A DNA stretch of 64,000 bases from Enterobacter ludwigii (GTDB lineage Bacteria; Pseudomonadota; Gammaproteobacteria; Enterobacterales; Enterobacteriaceae): the NCBI RefSeq assembly GCF_001750725.1, contig NZ_CP017279.1, positions 4,792,001 to 4,856,000 of the forward strand. Direction: 5' to 3'. Below, piece by piece: positions 55,314-64,000 of this stretch (position 1 is the stretch's first letter; each line of letters opens with the position of its first letter). The notes beneath the pieces were generated by a model. It did not search any database. It was not told the origin of the DNA and saw nothing but the letters and a program-made list of their open reading frames with translations. Position numbers and translations under genes: made by a program.

Positions 55314-56186
55314 ATGGCCGAACCGCAGCCGCTGTTGAATTACACCGGGCATCTGCCCGAATGTCCGACATGGAGTGCCGAAGAGCATGCGCTCTACTGG
55401 GCAGATATTCTGGAGGGGGAGATCCACCGTTATCATCTGCCTACCGCGGAACACACGGTACTCTCTTTCCATGAAGAAGTAGGCTGTTTCGCTCTGCGTG
55501 AGCGTGGCGGCTTTATCGTCGCGATGCGCAATGGCATCTGGCTTGCTGACAAGCACGGCCTGCTTCAGTGCAAGGTGTGTGATAACCCCTCTAACCCGCA
55601 ACTGGCGCGTTTTAATGATGGGGGGACCGATCATCATGGTCGGTTCTATGCGGGAACCTTCTGGGGGCCGGGGGATTACAACGGCGCCATGCTGATGCGT
55701 ATCGATAATGACCTGACGCCGAAAGTGATCCAGTGTGATATTCACGGGCACAACGGTCTGGCATTCAGCCCGGACAAACAGTGGATGTTCACCTCTGACA
55801 CGCCAAATGGCGTTATCTACCGCACGCCGCTTGATGAGCAAGGTGAGCCGGGGAAACGCGAGATATTCCGCCGCTTTAAAGAGGGGGAGGGCATACCCGA
55901 CGGTGCTGCGATGGATGAAGAAGGCTGCTACTGGAGCGCAATGTTTGATGGCTGGCGTATCGCACGCTTTTCACCGCAAGGGGAACAACTGGAAGAGCAT
56001 CGCATGCCGGTTCGTTGTCCGACGATGGTCTGCTTTGGCGGCGAGGATATGAAGACCCTGTTTATCACGACCACGCGGGAAAATATGGATGCGGATGAAG
56101 TGGCGCAGTATCCGCTCTCCGGCGCCATCTTCACCCTGCCCGTTAGCGTGGCAGGGATGAAGAAAAGCCGCTTTATCGAACGTTAA
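55314..56186 (+). CDS. SMP-30/gluconolactonase-family hydrolase
   Basis: The 290-aa six-bladed beta-propeller has the family residues E18 ([18 protein letters not shown]), N ([17 protein letters not shown]), N ([19 protein letters not shown]) and D ([20 protein letters not shown]), the usual divalent-metal and lactone site. It is probably a sugar lactonase; the substrate is not known. It is between tyrA and pheA, where E. coli K-12 has no gene. Its stop overlaps the convergent pheA stop by 4 bp. A promoter would have to lie within or beyond the aroF-tyrA terminator, so expression may depend on readthrough. Confidence 0.85.
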   Translation: MAEPQPLLNYTGHLPECPTWSAEEHALYWADILEGEIHRYHLPTAEHTVLSFHEEVGCFALRERGGFIVAMRNGIWLADKHGLLQCKVCDNPSNPQLARFNDGGTDHHGRFYAGTFWGPGDYNGAMLMRIDNDLTPKVIQCDIHGHNGLAFSPDKQWMFTSDTPNGVIYRTPLDEQGEPGKREIFRRFKEGEGIPDGAAMDEEGCYWSAMFDGWRIARFSPQGEQLEEHRMPVRCPTMVCFGGEDMKTLFITTTRENMDADEVAQYPLSGAIFTLPVSVAGMKKSRFIER

Positions 56187-57343
56187 ACGGGGTCAACCGG
56201 CACGACGTTTTCGCTCGGATAGCAGCCCAGCACTTTCATTGAGCGGGTGATTTCACCCAGTTCACGCAGGGCTTTCTGCATGGATGCAGATTCCAGGTTG
56301 GCCTGGATATCCAGATAAAACATCTCTTCCCACGGATTACCATGAATCGGGCGAGATTCCAGCTTCGTCATGATCAGGTTGTGGTTACGCAGTACCAACA
56401 GGGCCTCAACCAGCGCACCCGCCTGCTGCCCGGTCGCCATCAGCAGCGTCGTTTTAGCCGGAACCTGCTCAGAGACATTGATGGCTTTACGGGCCAGTAC
56501 CACGAAGCGGGTGATATTTTGCGTCTGGTTCGCCAGGTTGCGTTCCAGTACCTGCAGCCCATACAGCGCTCCGCCCGCCTCGCTGCCAAGCGCGGCCACC
56601 GTCGGGGAATTTGCCTGCATCACTTTTTCCATCGCCGCAGAAGTGCTTTCGGTGTACTCAATTTTCCAGTTCGGATAACGGTTGAGGAACTGACTGCACT
56701 GCTGGAACGGTTGTGGGTGACTGTACACCGTCTCGATTTGGCTCAGGTCGGTTGAGCCAGAGACCAGTACGCAGTGATCGATAGGGATGGTCATCTCGCC
56801 AACCAACGACAGCGTAGTGTGCTGCAGAAGATCGTACACGTCGTTAATGGCGCCTGAGCTGGTGTTTTCAATCGGTACGATGGCGTAATCCGCCTGTCCG
56901 GTTTCGACCTGATTGAAAATATCAGCAAATTTTGCGCAGCCGCTTTCAATAAACTCTTCGAAATGACGCGCTGCGTACTGGCGCGCGGCAAGGTGAGAGT
57001 AAGAGCCTTTAGGGCCGAGGAAGGCGACACGTGCAGAGTGCGGGTTCGTTTTATTCAGATGCTGCTGGAGTAGCGCTTGCTGGGTCAGAACGGAGTCTTC
57101 GATGATGAGCTGGAACAAACGGGTGATGTAATGGGCGTCGAGGTGGTGCGCTTTACCAAGCTGAATCAGGCGTTCCAGCAGGTCGCGTTCACGGTCGATA
57201 TCACGCACCGGCCGATGGGAGTCCAGCTTGGCTTTTCCCACTTCGATGGCGAGTGTGCGACGTTCTGCCAGCAGGGCCAGTAATTTTTCGTCCAGTGCGC
57301 TGATTTTCACTCGCAGGTCCAGTAACGGGTTTTCCGGTGTCAT
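56183..57343 (-). CDS. pheA: Chorismate mutase/prephenate dehydratase
   Basis: The 386-aa protein has a chorismate mutase domain (1-90; [20 protein letters not shown]), a prephenate dehydratase domain (about 105-285; [38 protein letters not shown]) and a C-terminal ACT domain with the phenylalanine-binding GALV and ESRP motifs. It makes phenylpyruvate and is inhibited by phenylalanine. The start at 57343 gives the E. coli length. It is controlled by the pheL attenuator upstream. Confidence 0.97.
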   Translation of the reverse strand: MTPENPLLDLRVKISALDEKLLALLAERRTLAIEVGKAKLDSHRPVRDIDRERDLLERLIQLGKAHHLDAHYITRLFQLIIEDSVLTQQALLQQHLNKTNPHSARVAFLGPKGSYSHLAARQYAARHFEEFIESGCAKFADIFNQVETGQADYAIVPIENTSSGAINDVYDLLQHTTLSLVGEMTIPIDHCVLVSGSTDLSQIETVYSHPQPFQQCSQFLNRYPNWKIEYTESTSAAMEKVMQANSPTVAALGSEAGGALYGLQVLERNLANQTQNITRFVVLARKAINVSEQVPAKTTLLMATGQQAGALVEALLVLRNHNLIMTKLESRPIHGNPWEEMFYLDIQANLESASMQKALRELGEITRSMKVLGCYPSENVVPVDPV

Positions 57344-57374
57344 AGTGTTGCCTGTCTCGTTTATCGTTATTAAT

Positions 57375-57401
57375 AAAAAAGGCCTCCCGGTGTGGGAGGC
57401 C
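57375..57401 (-). terminator. pheA attenuator terminator
   Basis: On the minus strand GGCCTCCC-ACACC-GGGAGGCC is followed by TTTTTTATTA. It lies between pheL and pheA and ends transcription when phenylalanyl-tRNA is plentiful. Confidence 0.92.
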
Positions 57402-57449
57402 TTGTTGTTCGTCTTCGCATTCTTTATCACACGACGAAACGCCTCCCAA

Positions 57450-57497
57450 TCAGGGGAAGGTAAAAAAGAATGCGAAGAAAAACGGTGTGTGTTTCAT
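57450..57497 (-). CDS. pheL: pheA leader peptide
   Basis: The 15-aa peptide [15 protein letters not shown] has seven phenylalanines, identical in plan to E. coli PheL. Ribosome stalling on these codons in low Phe-tRNA favours the antiterminator and so pheA expression. Confidence 0.95.
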   Translation of the reverse strand: MKHTPFFFAFFFTFP

Positions 57498-57553
57498 GAA
57501 ATCATCCTGTCGTTGATACCGTTAAAGTACCCGTACTGTTTTCACGCTGTCAA

Positions 57554-57578
57554 TAAAAAACGCGCCCGAAGGCGCGTT
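57554..57578 (-). terminator. Terminator of raiA
   Basis: On the minus strand AACGCGCC-TTCG-GGCGCGTTTTTTATTG is a UUCG-tetraloop stem with T-run, 23 bp after the raiA stop. Confidence 0.9.
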
Positions 57579-57601
57579 GGCGGTAAACTCAATTTAAAGG
57601 A

Positions 57602-57991
<390 letters not shown>

Positions 57992-58005
57992 CTAATGTCA
58001 AAATG

Positions 58006-58021
58006 TGTGATTTAGATCACG
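58006..58021 (-). promoter_or_regulatory. CRP-binding site upstream of raiA
   Basis: TGTGA-TTTAGA-TCACG matches the CRP consensus TGTGA-N6-TCACA at nine of ten defined positions. It is 63-78 bp upstream of the raiA start, consistent with catabolite control known in E. coli. Confidence 0.75.
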
Positions 58022-58164
58022 TTATTTTGTCGGTTTTTGTCAGGGAATGTTTTTTGTGAGGCAGGGCAGGAAGAGGTGATATTTACCTTGTGGAAGGCCG
58101 GGTTTGCGGTCATAGTTGATAGGATGTGTTGAGGCTAAACCGCTTCAGCTGATCTCTGAACGCA

Positions 58165-58194
58165 TAAAAAAACGGCAGCCCGAAGGCTGCCGTT
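58165..58194 (-). terminator. Terminator of bamD
   Basis: On the minus strand AACGGCAGCC-TTCG-GGCTGCCGTTTTTTTATG is a perfect 10-bp stem with UUCG loop and T-run, 16 bp after the bamD stop. Confidence 0.92.
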
Positions 58195-58210
58195 TTGCTT
58201 TGAGGCAATA

Positions 58211-58948
58211 TCAGGTGTTGCTGCTGTTCGCGGCGATGATTTTCGCCACTTTGTCAGCCTGTGCGGTCATCTGCATCTGACGGTAAGCATTTTCCATCAG
58301 CTTCAGGCCATCACGCGTTGCCTGTGTATCCGGGTAATCACGCAGCATACCTTCTACACGATTAACCACGGCAACCCATGCGCCACGGCGGGTATAGTAT
58401 TCCGCAACGGAGTATTCGTATTTCGCCAGACGATCTTTCAGGAACACCAGACGTTTGGTCGCGTCAGTGACGTACTGGCTGTTCGGGTAGCCGCGCACCA
58501 GTTTGGAGAAGTCGTTGAAAGCATCACGCGCATGCTGCGGGTCACGGTCAGAGCGATCCACACCGAAGAAACCTTGCAGGGCACTGTCGTCCAGCGCCAT
58601 GTTGGTAAGACCGCGCATGTACATGACGTAATCGATGTTAGGATGAGTCGGGTTCAGACGCATGAAACGATCGATGGTTGCCTGAGCCAGCGGCAGATCG
58701 GCATTTTTATAGTAGGCATAGATGAGATCTAACTGTACCTGCTGCGAATACGGACCAAATGGATAGCGATTATCCAACGCTTCCAGTTGCGTTATCGCCT
58801 GTTTCCAGTTACCGTCCTGCAACTTTTGTTGTGCAGTCGCATAGATTTCATTCGGCGGATTGTCAGGGACCTGTTCATTTGAACCGGAGCAGCCCACCAA
58901 AGCCAGGCTCAACGTGGCCGCTGCCACCAGATATTTCATGCGCGTCAT
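58211..58948 (-). CDS. bamD: Outer membrane assembly lipoprotein BamD
   Basis: The 245-aa essential lipoprotein has lipobox LVGCS (Cys20) and five tetratricopeptide repeats (for example [40 protein letters not shown]). It links BamA to BamCE and receives outer-membrane substrates in the BAM complex. Length equals E. coli BamD. It is divergent from rluD. Confidence 0.97.
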   Translation of the reverse strand: MTRMKYLVAAATLSLALVGCSGSNEQVPDNPPNEIYATAQQKLQDGNWKQAITQLEALDNRYPFGPYSQQVQLDLIYAYYKNADLPLAQATIDRFMRLNPTHPNIDYVMYMRGLTNMALDDSALQGFFGVDRSDRDPQHARDAFNDFSKLVRGYPNSQYVTDATKRLVFLKDRLAKYEYSVAEYYTRRGAWVAVVNRVEGMLRDYPDTQATRDGLKLMENAYRQMQMTAQADKVAKIIAANSSNT

Positions 58949-59079
58949 GACGTTTTGACTTTCCTCAAATGTTTGTCCGGGAGAAACTCTGTTCCTGCTC
59001 CCGATTAAGACCAGCTACAATAGCACACTATATTAAACGGCAAAGCCGTAAAACCCAACGTTAAACGAAGAAGCAGTTT

Positions 59080-60060
59080 ATGGCACAACGAGTAGAACTC
59101 ACCGCAACAGTCTCCGAAAATCAGCTCGGTCAACGCTTAGATCAGGCTTTGGCCGAATTGTTCCCTGATTATTCGCGTTCACGCATAAAAGAATGGATCC
59201 TTGACCAGCGCGTGCTGGTAAACGGCAAGATCTGGGACAAACCAAAAGAGAAAGTGTTAGGTGGGGAAGCCGTCGCCATCAATGCTGAAATCGAAGAGGA
59301 TATCCGCTTCGAGCCGCAGGATATCCCGCTGAACATCGTCTATGAAGATGATGACATCCTGGTGATCAACAAGCCACGTGACCTGGTTGTTCATCCGGGC
59401 GCGGGGAACCCTGATGGCACAGTGCTTAACGCACTTCTCCATTATTACCCGCCTATCGTGGATGTTCCGCGCGCCGGCATCGTTCACCGTCTGGATAAAG
59501 ACACCACGGGTCTGATGGTGGTGGCAAAGACCGTTCCAGCTCAGACACGTCTGGTGGAATCTCTGCAGCTGCGTGAAATCACCCGTGAATATGAAGCGGT
59601 GGCCATTGGTCATATGACCGCTGGCGGCACGGTGGAAGAACCTATCAGCCGTCACCCAACCAAACGTACCCATATGTCGGTGCACCCGATGGGTAAGCCT
59701 GCGGTGACGCACTACCGCATTATGGAACACTTCCGCATTCATACGCGTCTGCGTCTGCGTCTGGAAACCGGTCGTACTCACCAGATCCGTGTTCATATGG
59801 CGCACATTACCCATCCGCTGGTGGGCGATCAGGTCTACGGTGGTCGTCCGCGTCCGCCAAAAGGCGCATCGGATGAGTTCATTAGCGTACTGCGTAAGTT
59901 TGATCGCCAGGCGCTGCACGCAACGATGCTGCGTCTTTACCATCCTATCACCGGTATTCAGATGGAATGGCACGCGCCGATCCCACAGGATATGGTCGAC
60001 CTTATTGACGCCATGCGCGTTGATTTTGAAGAACATAAAGATCAAGTGGACTGGTTATGA
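59080..60060 (+). CDS. rluD: 23S rRNA pseudouridine synthase RluD
   Basis: The 326-aa enzyme makes pseudouridines 1911, 1915 and 1917 in helix 69 of 23S rRNA. It has an S4 domain (about 18-75; RLDQALAELFPDYSRSRIKE) and the catalytic RAGIVHRLDKDTTGLMVVAK with D139. TGRTHQIRVHMAHI near 230 is also conserved. Its stop overlaps the pgeF ATG (ATGA), so both are co-expressed. Confidence 0.97.
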   Translation: MAQRVELTATVSENQLGQRLDQALAELFPDYSRSRIKEWILDQRVLVNGKIWDKPKEKVLGGEAVAINAEIEEDIRFEPQDIPLNIVYEDDDILVINKPRDLVVHPGAGNPDGTVLNALLHYYPPIVDVPRAGIVHRLDKDTTGLMVVAKTVPAQTRLVESLQLREITREYEAVAIGHMTAGGTVEEPISRHPTKRTHMSVHPMGKPAVTHYRIMEHFRIHTRLRLRLETGRTHQIRVHMAHITHPLVGDQVYGGRPRPPKGASDEFISVLRKFDRQALHATMLRLYHPITGIQMEWHAPIPQDMVDLIDAMRVDFEEHKDQVDWL

Positions 60061-60788
60061 CCAAACTGATTGTCCCGGAGTGGCCACTGCCTGAGGGCGT
60101 GGCTGCCTGCAGTTCAACCCGTATCGGCGGTGTGAGCCAGGGCGCGTGGGAATCTTTGAATCTCGGCGCACACTGTGGTGACAACCTGGACCACGTTGAA
60201 GAAAACCGCAAACGCCTGTTTGCTGCCGGGAATTTACCGTCGAAACCGGTCTGGCTGGAACAGGTTCACGGTAAAACGGTACTGCCGTTAACGGGCGAAC
60301 CCTATGCGTCTAAACGGGCCGATGCGTCTTACAGTGATACCCCGGGAACGGTATGTGCGGTAATGACTGCCGATTGCCTGCCGGTTCTGTTCTGTAACCG
60401 TGCCGGTACCGAGGTGGCAGCAGCGCATGCGGGCTGGCGTGGTCTGTGTGAAGGTGTGCTCGAAGAGACCGTCGCCTGCTTTAAAGATGACCCTGCGAAT
60501 ATCATGGCCTGGCTCGGCCCGGCCATTGGTCCTCATGCGTTTGAAGTGGGACCCGAGGTCCGCGAAGCCTTTATGGAGAAAGATCTGCAGGCCGCGGATG
60601 CTTTCCTTCCTGCCGGTGAAAAATATCTGGCCGATATTTACCTGTTGGCCCGCCAGCGCCTGAATAATGTCGGCGTGACGCAGATCTTCGGCGGCGATCG
60701 TTGTACCTTCACCGAAAAGGGTGATTTTTTCTCTTATCGCCGCGACAAGACGACAGGTCGTATGGCAAGTTTTATTTGGCTGATATAA
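60057..60788 (+). CDS. pgeF: Polyphenol oxidase-family protein PgeF (YfiH)
   Basis: The 243-aa protein has the conserved metal residues in LNLGAHCGDN, TADCLPVLFC and AAAHAGWRGLCEGVLEETV (Cys107 and His124 region), plus WLGPAIGPHAFEVG. E. coli PgeF edits peptidoglycan precursors that wrongly carry L-serine and family members act on purine nucleosides. It is translationally coupled to rluD. Confidence 0.95.
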   Translation: MTKLIVPEWPLPEGVAACSSTRIGGVSQGAWESLNLGAHCGDNLDHVEENRKRLFAAGNLPSKPVWLEQVHGKTVLPLTGEPYASKRADASYSDTPGTVCAVMTADCLPVLFCNRAGTEVAAAHAGWRGLCEGVLEETVACFKDDPANIMAWLGPAIGPHAFEVGPEVREAFMEKDLQAADAFLPAGEKYLADIYLLARQRLNNVGVTQIFGGDRCTFTEKGDFFSYRRDKTTGRMASFIWLI

Positions 60789-60849
60789 CCTAAAGAATCA
60801 AGACGATCCGGAACGTGCCGTTTTCTTTTCACATAATTCAGGTCATTAA

Positions 60850-60879
60850 CCTTGAATAATTGAGGGATGACCTCATTTA
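60850..60879 (+). promoter_or_regulatory. Sigma-32 heat-shock promoter of clpB
   Basis: The -35 CCTTGAA (60850-60856) and -10 CCTCATTTA (60871-60879) are 14 bp apart and match the known E. coli clpB RpoH promoter layout. Confidence 0.85.
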
Positions 60880-60917
60880 ATCTCCAGTAGCAAATTTGAC
60901 CTGTTATGGGAGGAGTT

Positions 60918-63491
60918 ATGCGTCTGGATCGTCTTACTAATAAATTCCAGCTTGCTCTCGCCGATGCCCAGTCCCTTGCACTGGGGCACGACAACCAATT
61001 CATCGAACCTCTTCATTTAATGAGCGCCTTGCTGAATCAGGAAGGGGGATCGGTACGTCCGTTATTAACGTCTGCCGGCATTAATGCTGGCCAGTTACGC
61101 ACCGCCATCGATCAGGCTCTGAGCCGTTTACCCCAGGTAGAAGGTACCGGTGGCGACGTTCAGCCGTCTCAGGATCTGGTGCGTGTGCTGAATCTTTGCG
61201 ACAAGCTGGCGCAAAAACGTGGGGACAACTTTATTTCGTCAGAACTTTTCGTTCTGGCGGCGCTTGAATCACGCGGTACCTTGACCGACCTGCTGAAATC
61301 TGCCGGCGCAACCACCGCCAATGTGACTCAGGCGATTGAGAAAATGCGCGGAGGTGAAAGCGTGAACGATCAGGGAGCCGAAGACCAACGTCAGGCTTTG
61401 AAAAAATTTACGGTCGACCTGACCGAGCGTGCCGAGCAGGGCAAGCTTGACCCGGTGATCGGCCGTGATGAAGAGATTCGCCGTACTATCCAGGTACTGC
61501 AGCGTCGTACCAAAAACAACCCGGTGCTGATTGGTGAGCCGGGGGTCGGTAAAACCGCCATCGTCGAAGGTCTGGCGCAGCGCATTGTGAACGGTGAAGT
61601 GCCGGAAGGGCTGAAAGGTCGTCGTGTACTGGCGCTCGACATGGGTGCGCTGGTGGCCGGGGCGAAATACCGCGGTGAGTTCGAAGAGCGTCTGAAAGGC
61701 GTGCTTAACGACCTGGCGAAACAGGAAGGCAACGTCATTCTGTTTATTGACGAACTGCACACCATGGTCGGCGCAGGTAAAGCGGACGGCGCGATGGATG
61801 CCGGTAATATGCTGAAACCAGCCCTGGCACGTGGGGAACTTCACTGTGTAGGGGCTACCACGCTGGATGAGTACCGTCAGTACATCGAAAAAGATGCTGC
61901 GCTGGAGCGTCGTTTCCAGAAAGTGTTTGTTGCTGAGCCTAGCGTTGAAGATACCATCGCGATTTTGCGTGGGCTGAAAGAACGTTATGAACTGCATCAC
62001 CATGTGCAGATTACTGACCCGGCGATTGTTGCAGCGGCCACGCTTTCGCATCGTTATATCGCTGACCGTCAGTTGCCCGATAAAGCAATCGACCTTATTG
62101 ATGAAGCGGCCTCGAGCATTCGTATGCAGATTGACTCGAAACCGGAAGAGCTGGACAGGCTCGACCGTCGCATCATCCAGCTTAAACTGGAACAGCAGGC
62201 ACTGAAGAAAGAGTCTGATGAAGCCAGTAAGAAACGGCTGGATATGCTCAACGAAGAACTGGACGATAAAGAACGTCAGTACTCTGAGCTGGAAGAAGAG
62301 TGGAAAGCGGAGAAAGCATCACTCTCGGGTACTCAGACAATTAAAGCTGAACTGGAACAGGCGAAAATTGCCATTGAGCAAGCGCGTCGTGTGGGTGACC
62401 TGGCGCGAATGTCTGAACTGCAGTACGGCAAAATTCCTGAGCTTGAGAAACAGCTTGAGATCGCCACACAGTCGGAAGGCAAAACGATGCGTCTGTTACG
62501 AAACAAAGTAACAGATGAGGAGATCGCTGAAGTGCTGGCTCGCTGGACCGGTATTCCGGTTGCGCGCATGATGGAAAGCGAACGCGACAAACTGCTGCGC
62601 ATGGAGCAGGATCTGCATCAGCGCGTGATTGGTCAGAACGAGGCGGTTGAAGCGGTCTCTAATGCCATTCGCCGTAGCCGTGCAGGGTTGTCTGACCCTA
62701 ATCGTCCGATCGGTTCGTTCCTGTTCCTGGGGCCTACGGGGGTCGGTAAAACCGAACTGTGTAAGGCGCTGGCTAACTTCATGTTTGACAGCGATGACGC
62801 GATGGTCCGTATCGATATGTCCGAGTTTATGGAGAAACACTCCGTTTCGCGGCTGGTCGGTGCGCCTCCAGGATATGTGGGTTATGAAGAAGGTGGCTAC
62901 CTGACAGAAGCGGTGCGCCGTCGTCCTTATTCCGTCATCCTGCTGGATGAAGTGGAAAAAGCGCATCCGGATGTGTTCAACATTCTGCTGCAGGTTCTTG
63001 ACGATGGACGGCTGACTGACGGCCAGGGGAGAACGGTCGACTTCCGTAACACGGTAGTGATCATGACCTCGAACCTGGGTTCCGATTTGATTCAGGAACG
63101 TTTCGGTGAACTGGACTACGGCCATATGAAGGATCTGGTGATGGGCGTGGTAAGCCATAGCTTCCGTCCAGAGTTCATTAACCGTATTGATGAAGTGGTA
63201 GTGTTCCATCCTCTGGGTGAGAAACATATTGCGTCGATTGCGCAGATTCAGCTGCAGCGTCTGTATAAACGTCTGGAAGAGCGTGGATATGAAATTCACA
63301 TCTCCGATGATGCGCTGAAGCTCTTGAGCGCAAATGGGTACGATCCGGTTTATGGGGCGCGTCCGCTGAAACGCGCAATCCAGCAACAGATCGAAAACCC
63401 ACTGGCGCAGCAGATACTCTCCGGGGAGCTGATTCCGGGCAAAGTTATCCGTCTGGAAGCCAACGACGACAAAATTGTGGCAGTGCAGTAA
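60918..63491 (+). CDS. clpB: Disaggregase ClpB
   Basis: The 857-aa Hsp100 ATPase has the N domain (1-145), AAA-1 with [18 protein letters not shown] near 206, a coiled-coil middle domain (about 410-525) that contacts DnaK, and AAA-2 with [16 protein letters not shown] near 605. It extracts polypeptides from aggregates with DnaK-DnaJ-GrpE. The start [13 protein letters not shown] at 60918 gives the E. coli length; an internal GTG near codon 149 could give the short ClpB form. It is alone under a sigma-32 promoter. Confidence 0.98.
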   Translation: MRLDRLTNKFQLALADAQSLALGHDNQFIEPLHLMSALLNQEGGSVRPLLTSAGINAGQLRTAIDQALSRLPQVEGTGGDVQPSQDLVRVLNLCDKLAQKRGDNFISSELFVLAALESRGTLTDLLKSAGATTANVTQAIEKMRGGESVNDQGAEDQRQALKKFTVDLTERAEQGKLDPVIGRDEEIRRTIQVLQRRTKNNPVLIGEPGVGKTAIVEGLAQRIVNGEVPEGLKGRRVLALDMGALVAGAKYRGEFEERLKGVLNDLAKQEGNVILFIDELHTMVGAGKADGAMDAGNMLKPALARGELHCVGATTLDEYRQYIEKDAALERRFQKVFVAEPSVEDTIAILRGLKERYELHHHVQITDPAIVAAATLSHRYIADRQLPDKAIDLIDEAASSIRMQIDSKPEELDRLDRRIIQLKLEQQALKKESDEASKKRLDMLNEELDDKERQYSELEEEWKAEKASLSGTQTIKAELEQAKIAIEQARRVGDLARMSELQYGKIPELEKQLEIATQSEGKTMRLLRNKVTDEEIAEVLARWTGIPVARMMESERDKLLRMEQDLHQRVIGQNEAVEAVSNAIRRSRAGLSDPNRPIGSFLFLGPTGVGKTELCKALANFMFDSDDAMVRIDMSEFMEKHSVSRLVGAPPGYVGYEEGGYLTEAVRRRPYSVILLDEVEKAHPDVFNILLQVLDDGRLTDGQGRTVDFRNTVVIMTSNLGSDLIQERFGELDYGHMKDLVMGVVSHSFRPEFINRIDEVVVFHPLGEKHIASIAQIQLQRLYKRLEERGYEIHISDDALKLLSANGYDPVYGARPLKRAIQQQIENPLAQQILSGELIPGKVIRLEANDDKIVAVQ

Positions 63492-63503
63492 GTCACAAAA
63501 CGC

Positions 63504-63531
63504 AAAAACGGGCCGCTTGCGGCTCGTTTTT
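63504..63531 (+). terminator. Terminator of clpB
   Basis: AAAAACGGGCCGC-TTGC-GGCTCGTTTTTGTTT, 12 bp after the stop, with one G-T wobble or mismatch in the stem and a T-run. Confidence 0.88.
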
Positions 63532-63614
63532 GTTTAAAAACCAGGCCAGAATTGAGGTCTGGGATGCAAATTGCCTGGAAAGTGAGCAGTCAGTAAATAA
63601 TTTTCACTTTATCC

Positions 63615-63642
63615 TTGCAGCTTCAGAATTACCCCCTATAAT
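63615..63642 (+). promoter_or_regulatory. rrn promoter P1
   Basis: TTGCAG (63615) and TATAAT (63637) with 16-bp spacing, followed by the GC-rich discriminator GCGCCTCC typical of stringently controlled rRNA P1 promoters. The upstream 63541-63614 is AT-rich in part and would hold UP-element and Fis sites. Confidence 0.85.
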
Positions 63643-63711
63643 GCGCCTCCACTGACACGGAACAACGGCACACACGCCGCCGGGTCAGCAGAGATAAGCG
63701 AAAATAAATGC

Positions 63712-63739
63712 TTGACTCTGAAGCGGGAAAGCGTAATAT
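63712..63739 (+). promoter_or_regulatory. rrn promoter P2
   Basis: TTGACT (63712) and TAATAT (63734), 16-bp spacer, about 97 bp after P1, the standard enterobacterial spacing. Confidence 0.85.
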
Positions 63740-63774
63740 GCACACCCCGCGCCGTAGCGAAAACGAAGCGGCAC

Positions 63775-63786
63775 TGCTCTTTAACA
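63775..63786 (+). promoter_or_regulatory. rrn leader boxA antitermination site
   Basis: TGCTCTTTAACA matches the rrn boxA that recruits NusB/NusE for antitermination. It follows P2 in the rRNA leader. Confidence 0.9.
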
Positions 63787-63918
63787 ATTTATCAGACAAT
63801 CTGTGTGGGCACTCAAAGTGACATGGATTCTTAATGTCTTCGGACAAAAAATGAATACCAAGTCTCTGAGTGAACATACGTAATTCATTACGAAGTTTAA
63901 TTCACGAGCATCAAACTT

Positions 63919-64000
63919 AAATTGAAGAGTTTGATCATGGCTCAGATTGAACGCTGGCGGCAGGCCTAACACATGCAAGTCGAACGGTAGCACAGAGAGC
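63919..64000 (+). rRNA. 16S rRNA gene, 5' end only
   Basis: The mature 16S begins AAATTGAAGAGTTTGATCAT and continues GGCTCAGATTGAACGCTGGC. The window ends at about nucleotide 82. Position after clpB corresponds to rrnG of E. coli. Confidence 0.98.

Overview
The window is enterobacterial chromosome and best fits the Enterobacter cloacae complex or a close relative (Lelliottia, Leclercia); the species is an inference. From about 36.5 kb to the end the gene order is that of E. coli K-12 from ssrA to rrnG, with matching protein lengths (nadK 292 aa, grpE 197, aroF 356, pheA 386, clpB 857). Two insertions relative to K-12 stand out: a DUF2946/PepSY membrane-protein pair after rplS, and an SMP-30 family hydrolase gene between tyrA and pheA.

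From at least about 5 kb up to the 3' end of ssrA the window holds a P4/CP4-57-type genomic island. A P4-family integrase lies beside ssrA. Further in are alpA, a DUF3987 (YfjI-type) ATPase, a DUF932 (YfjQ-type) protein, an ArdB/KlcA antirestriction protein, a RadC-like JAMM protein, a YeeT-like protein and the cbeA/cbtA toxin-antitoxin pair. This is the CP4-57 order, with cargo loaded between the integrase and alpA. The far attachment site was not found, so the left edge of the island is open.

Cargo read from ssrA outward: a 1209-aa SF1 helicase; a sugar or polyol catabolic locus (RpiR-type regulator, PfkB kinase, TIM-barrel isomerase, RbtT/DalT/CsbX-type transporter) with two matching palindromic operators; an intact IS66-family element with a perfect 8-bp target duplication; and a three-gene operon encoding a TerB-domain membrane-anchored protein, a BREX-type (BrxD-like) ATPase and a BrxHI/Lhr-like helicase. 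A decayed IS256-type transposase borders that operon. The three-gene operon is the best candidate for an under-described defence system, because the BrxD/BrxHI pair appears here without the BREX methylase and PglZ.

At the left end lie a divergent AbiH gene and Mrr-like PD-(D/E)xK nuclease gene, a small zinc-ribbon/glycosyltransferase/orphan cassette, an intact nimR/nimT pair (nitroimidazole-type efflux and its AraC regulator), and decayed remnants of an HxlR regulator, a nitroreductase and a flavin-reductase-like protein.

The core section carries translation and quality-control genes (ssrA-smpB, ratAB, ffh, rpsP-rimM-trmD-rplS, raiA, rluD), envelope assembly (bamE, bamD), SOS repair (recN with two LexA boxes), heat shock (grpE and clpB with sigma-32 promoters), aromatic amino-acid synthesis (aroF-tyrA with a TyrR box; pheA with its pheL attenuator), and c-di-GMP signalling (yfiR-dgcN-yfiB). 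The window closes with the promoters, boxA and first 82 bases of a 16S rRNA gene.
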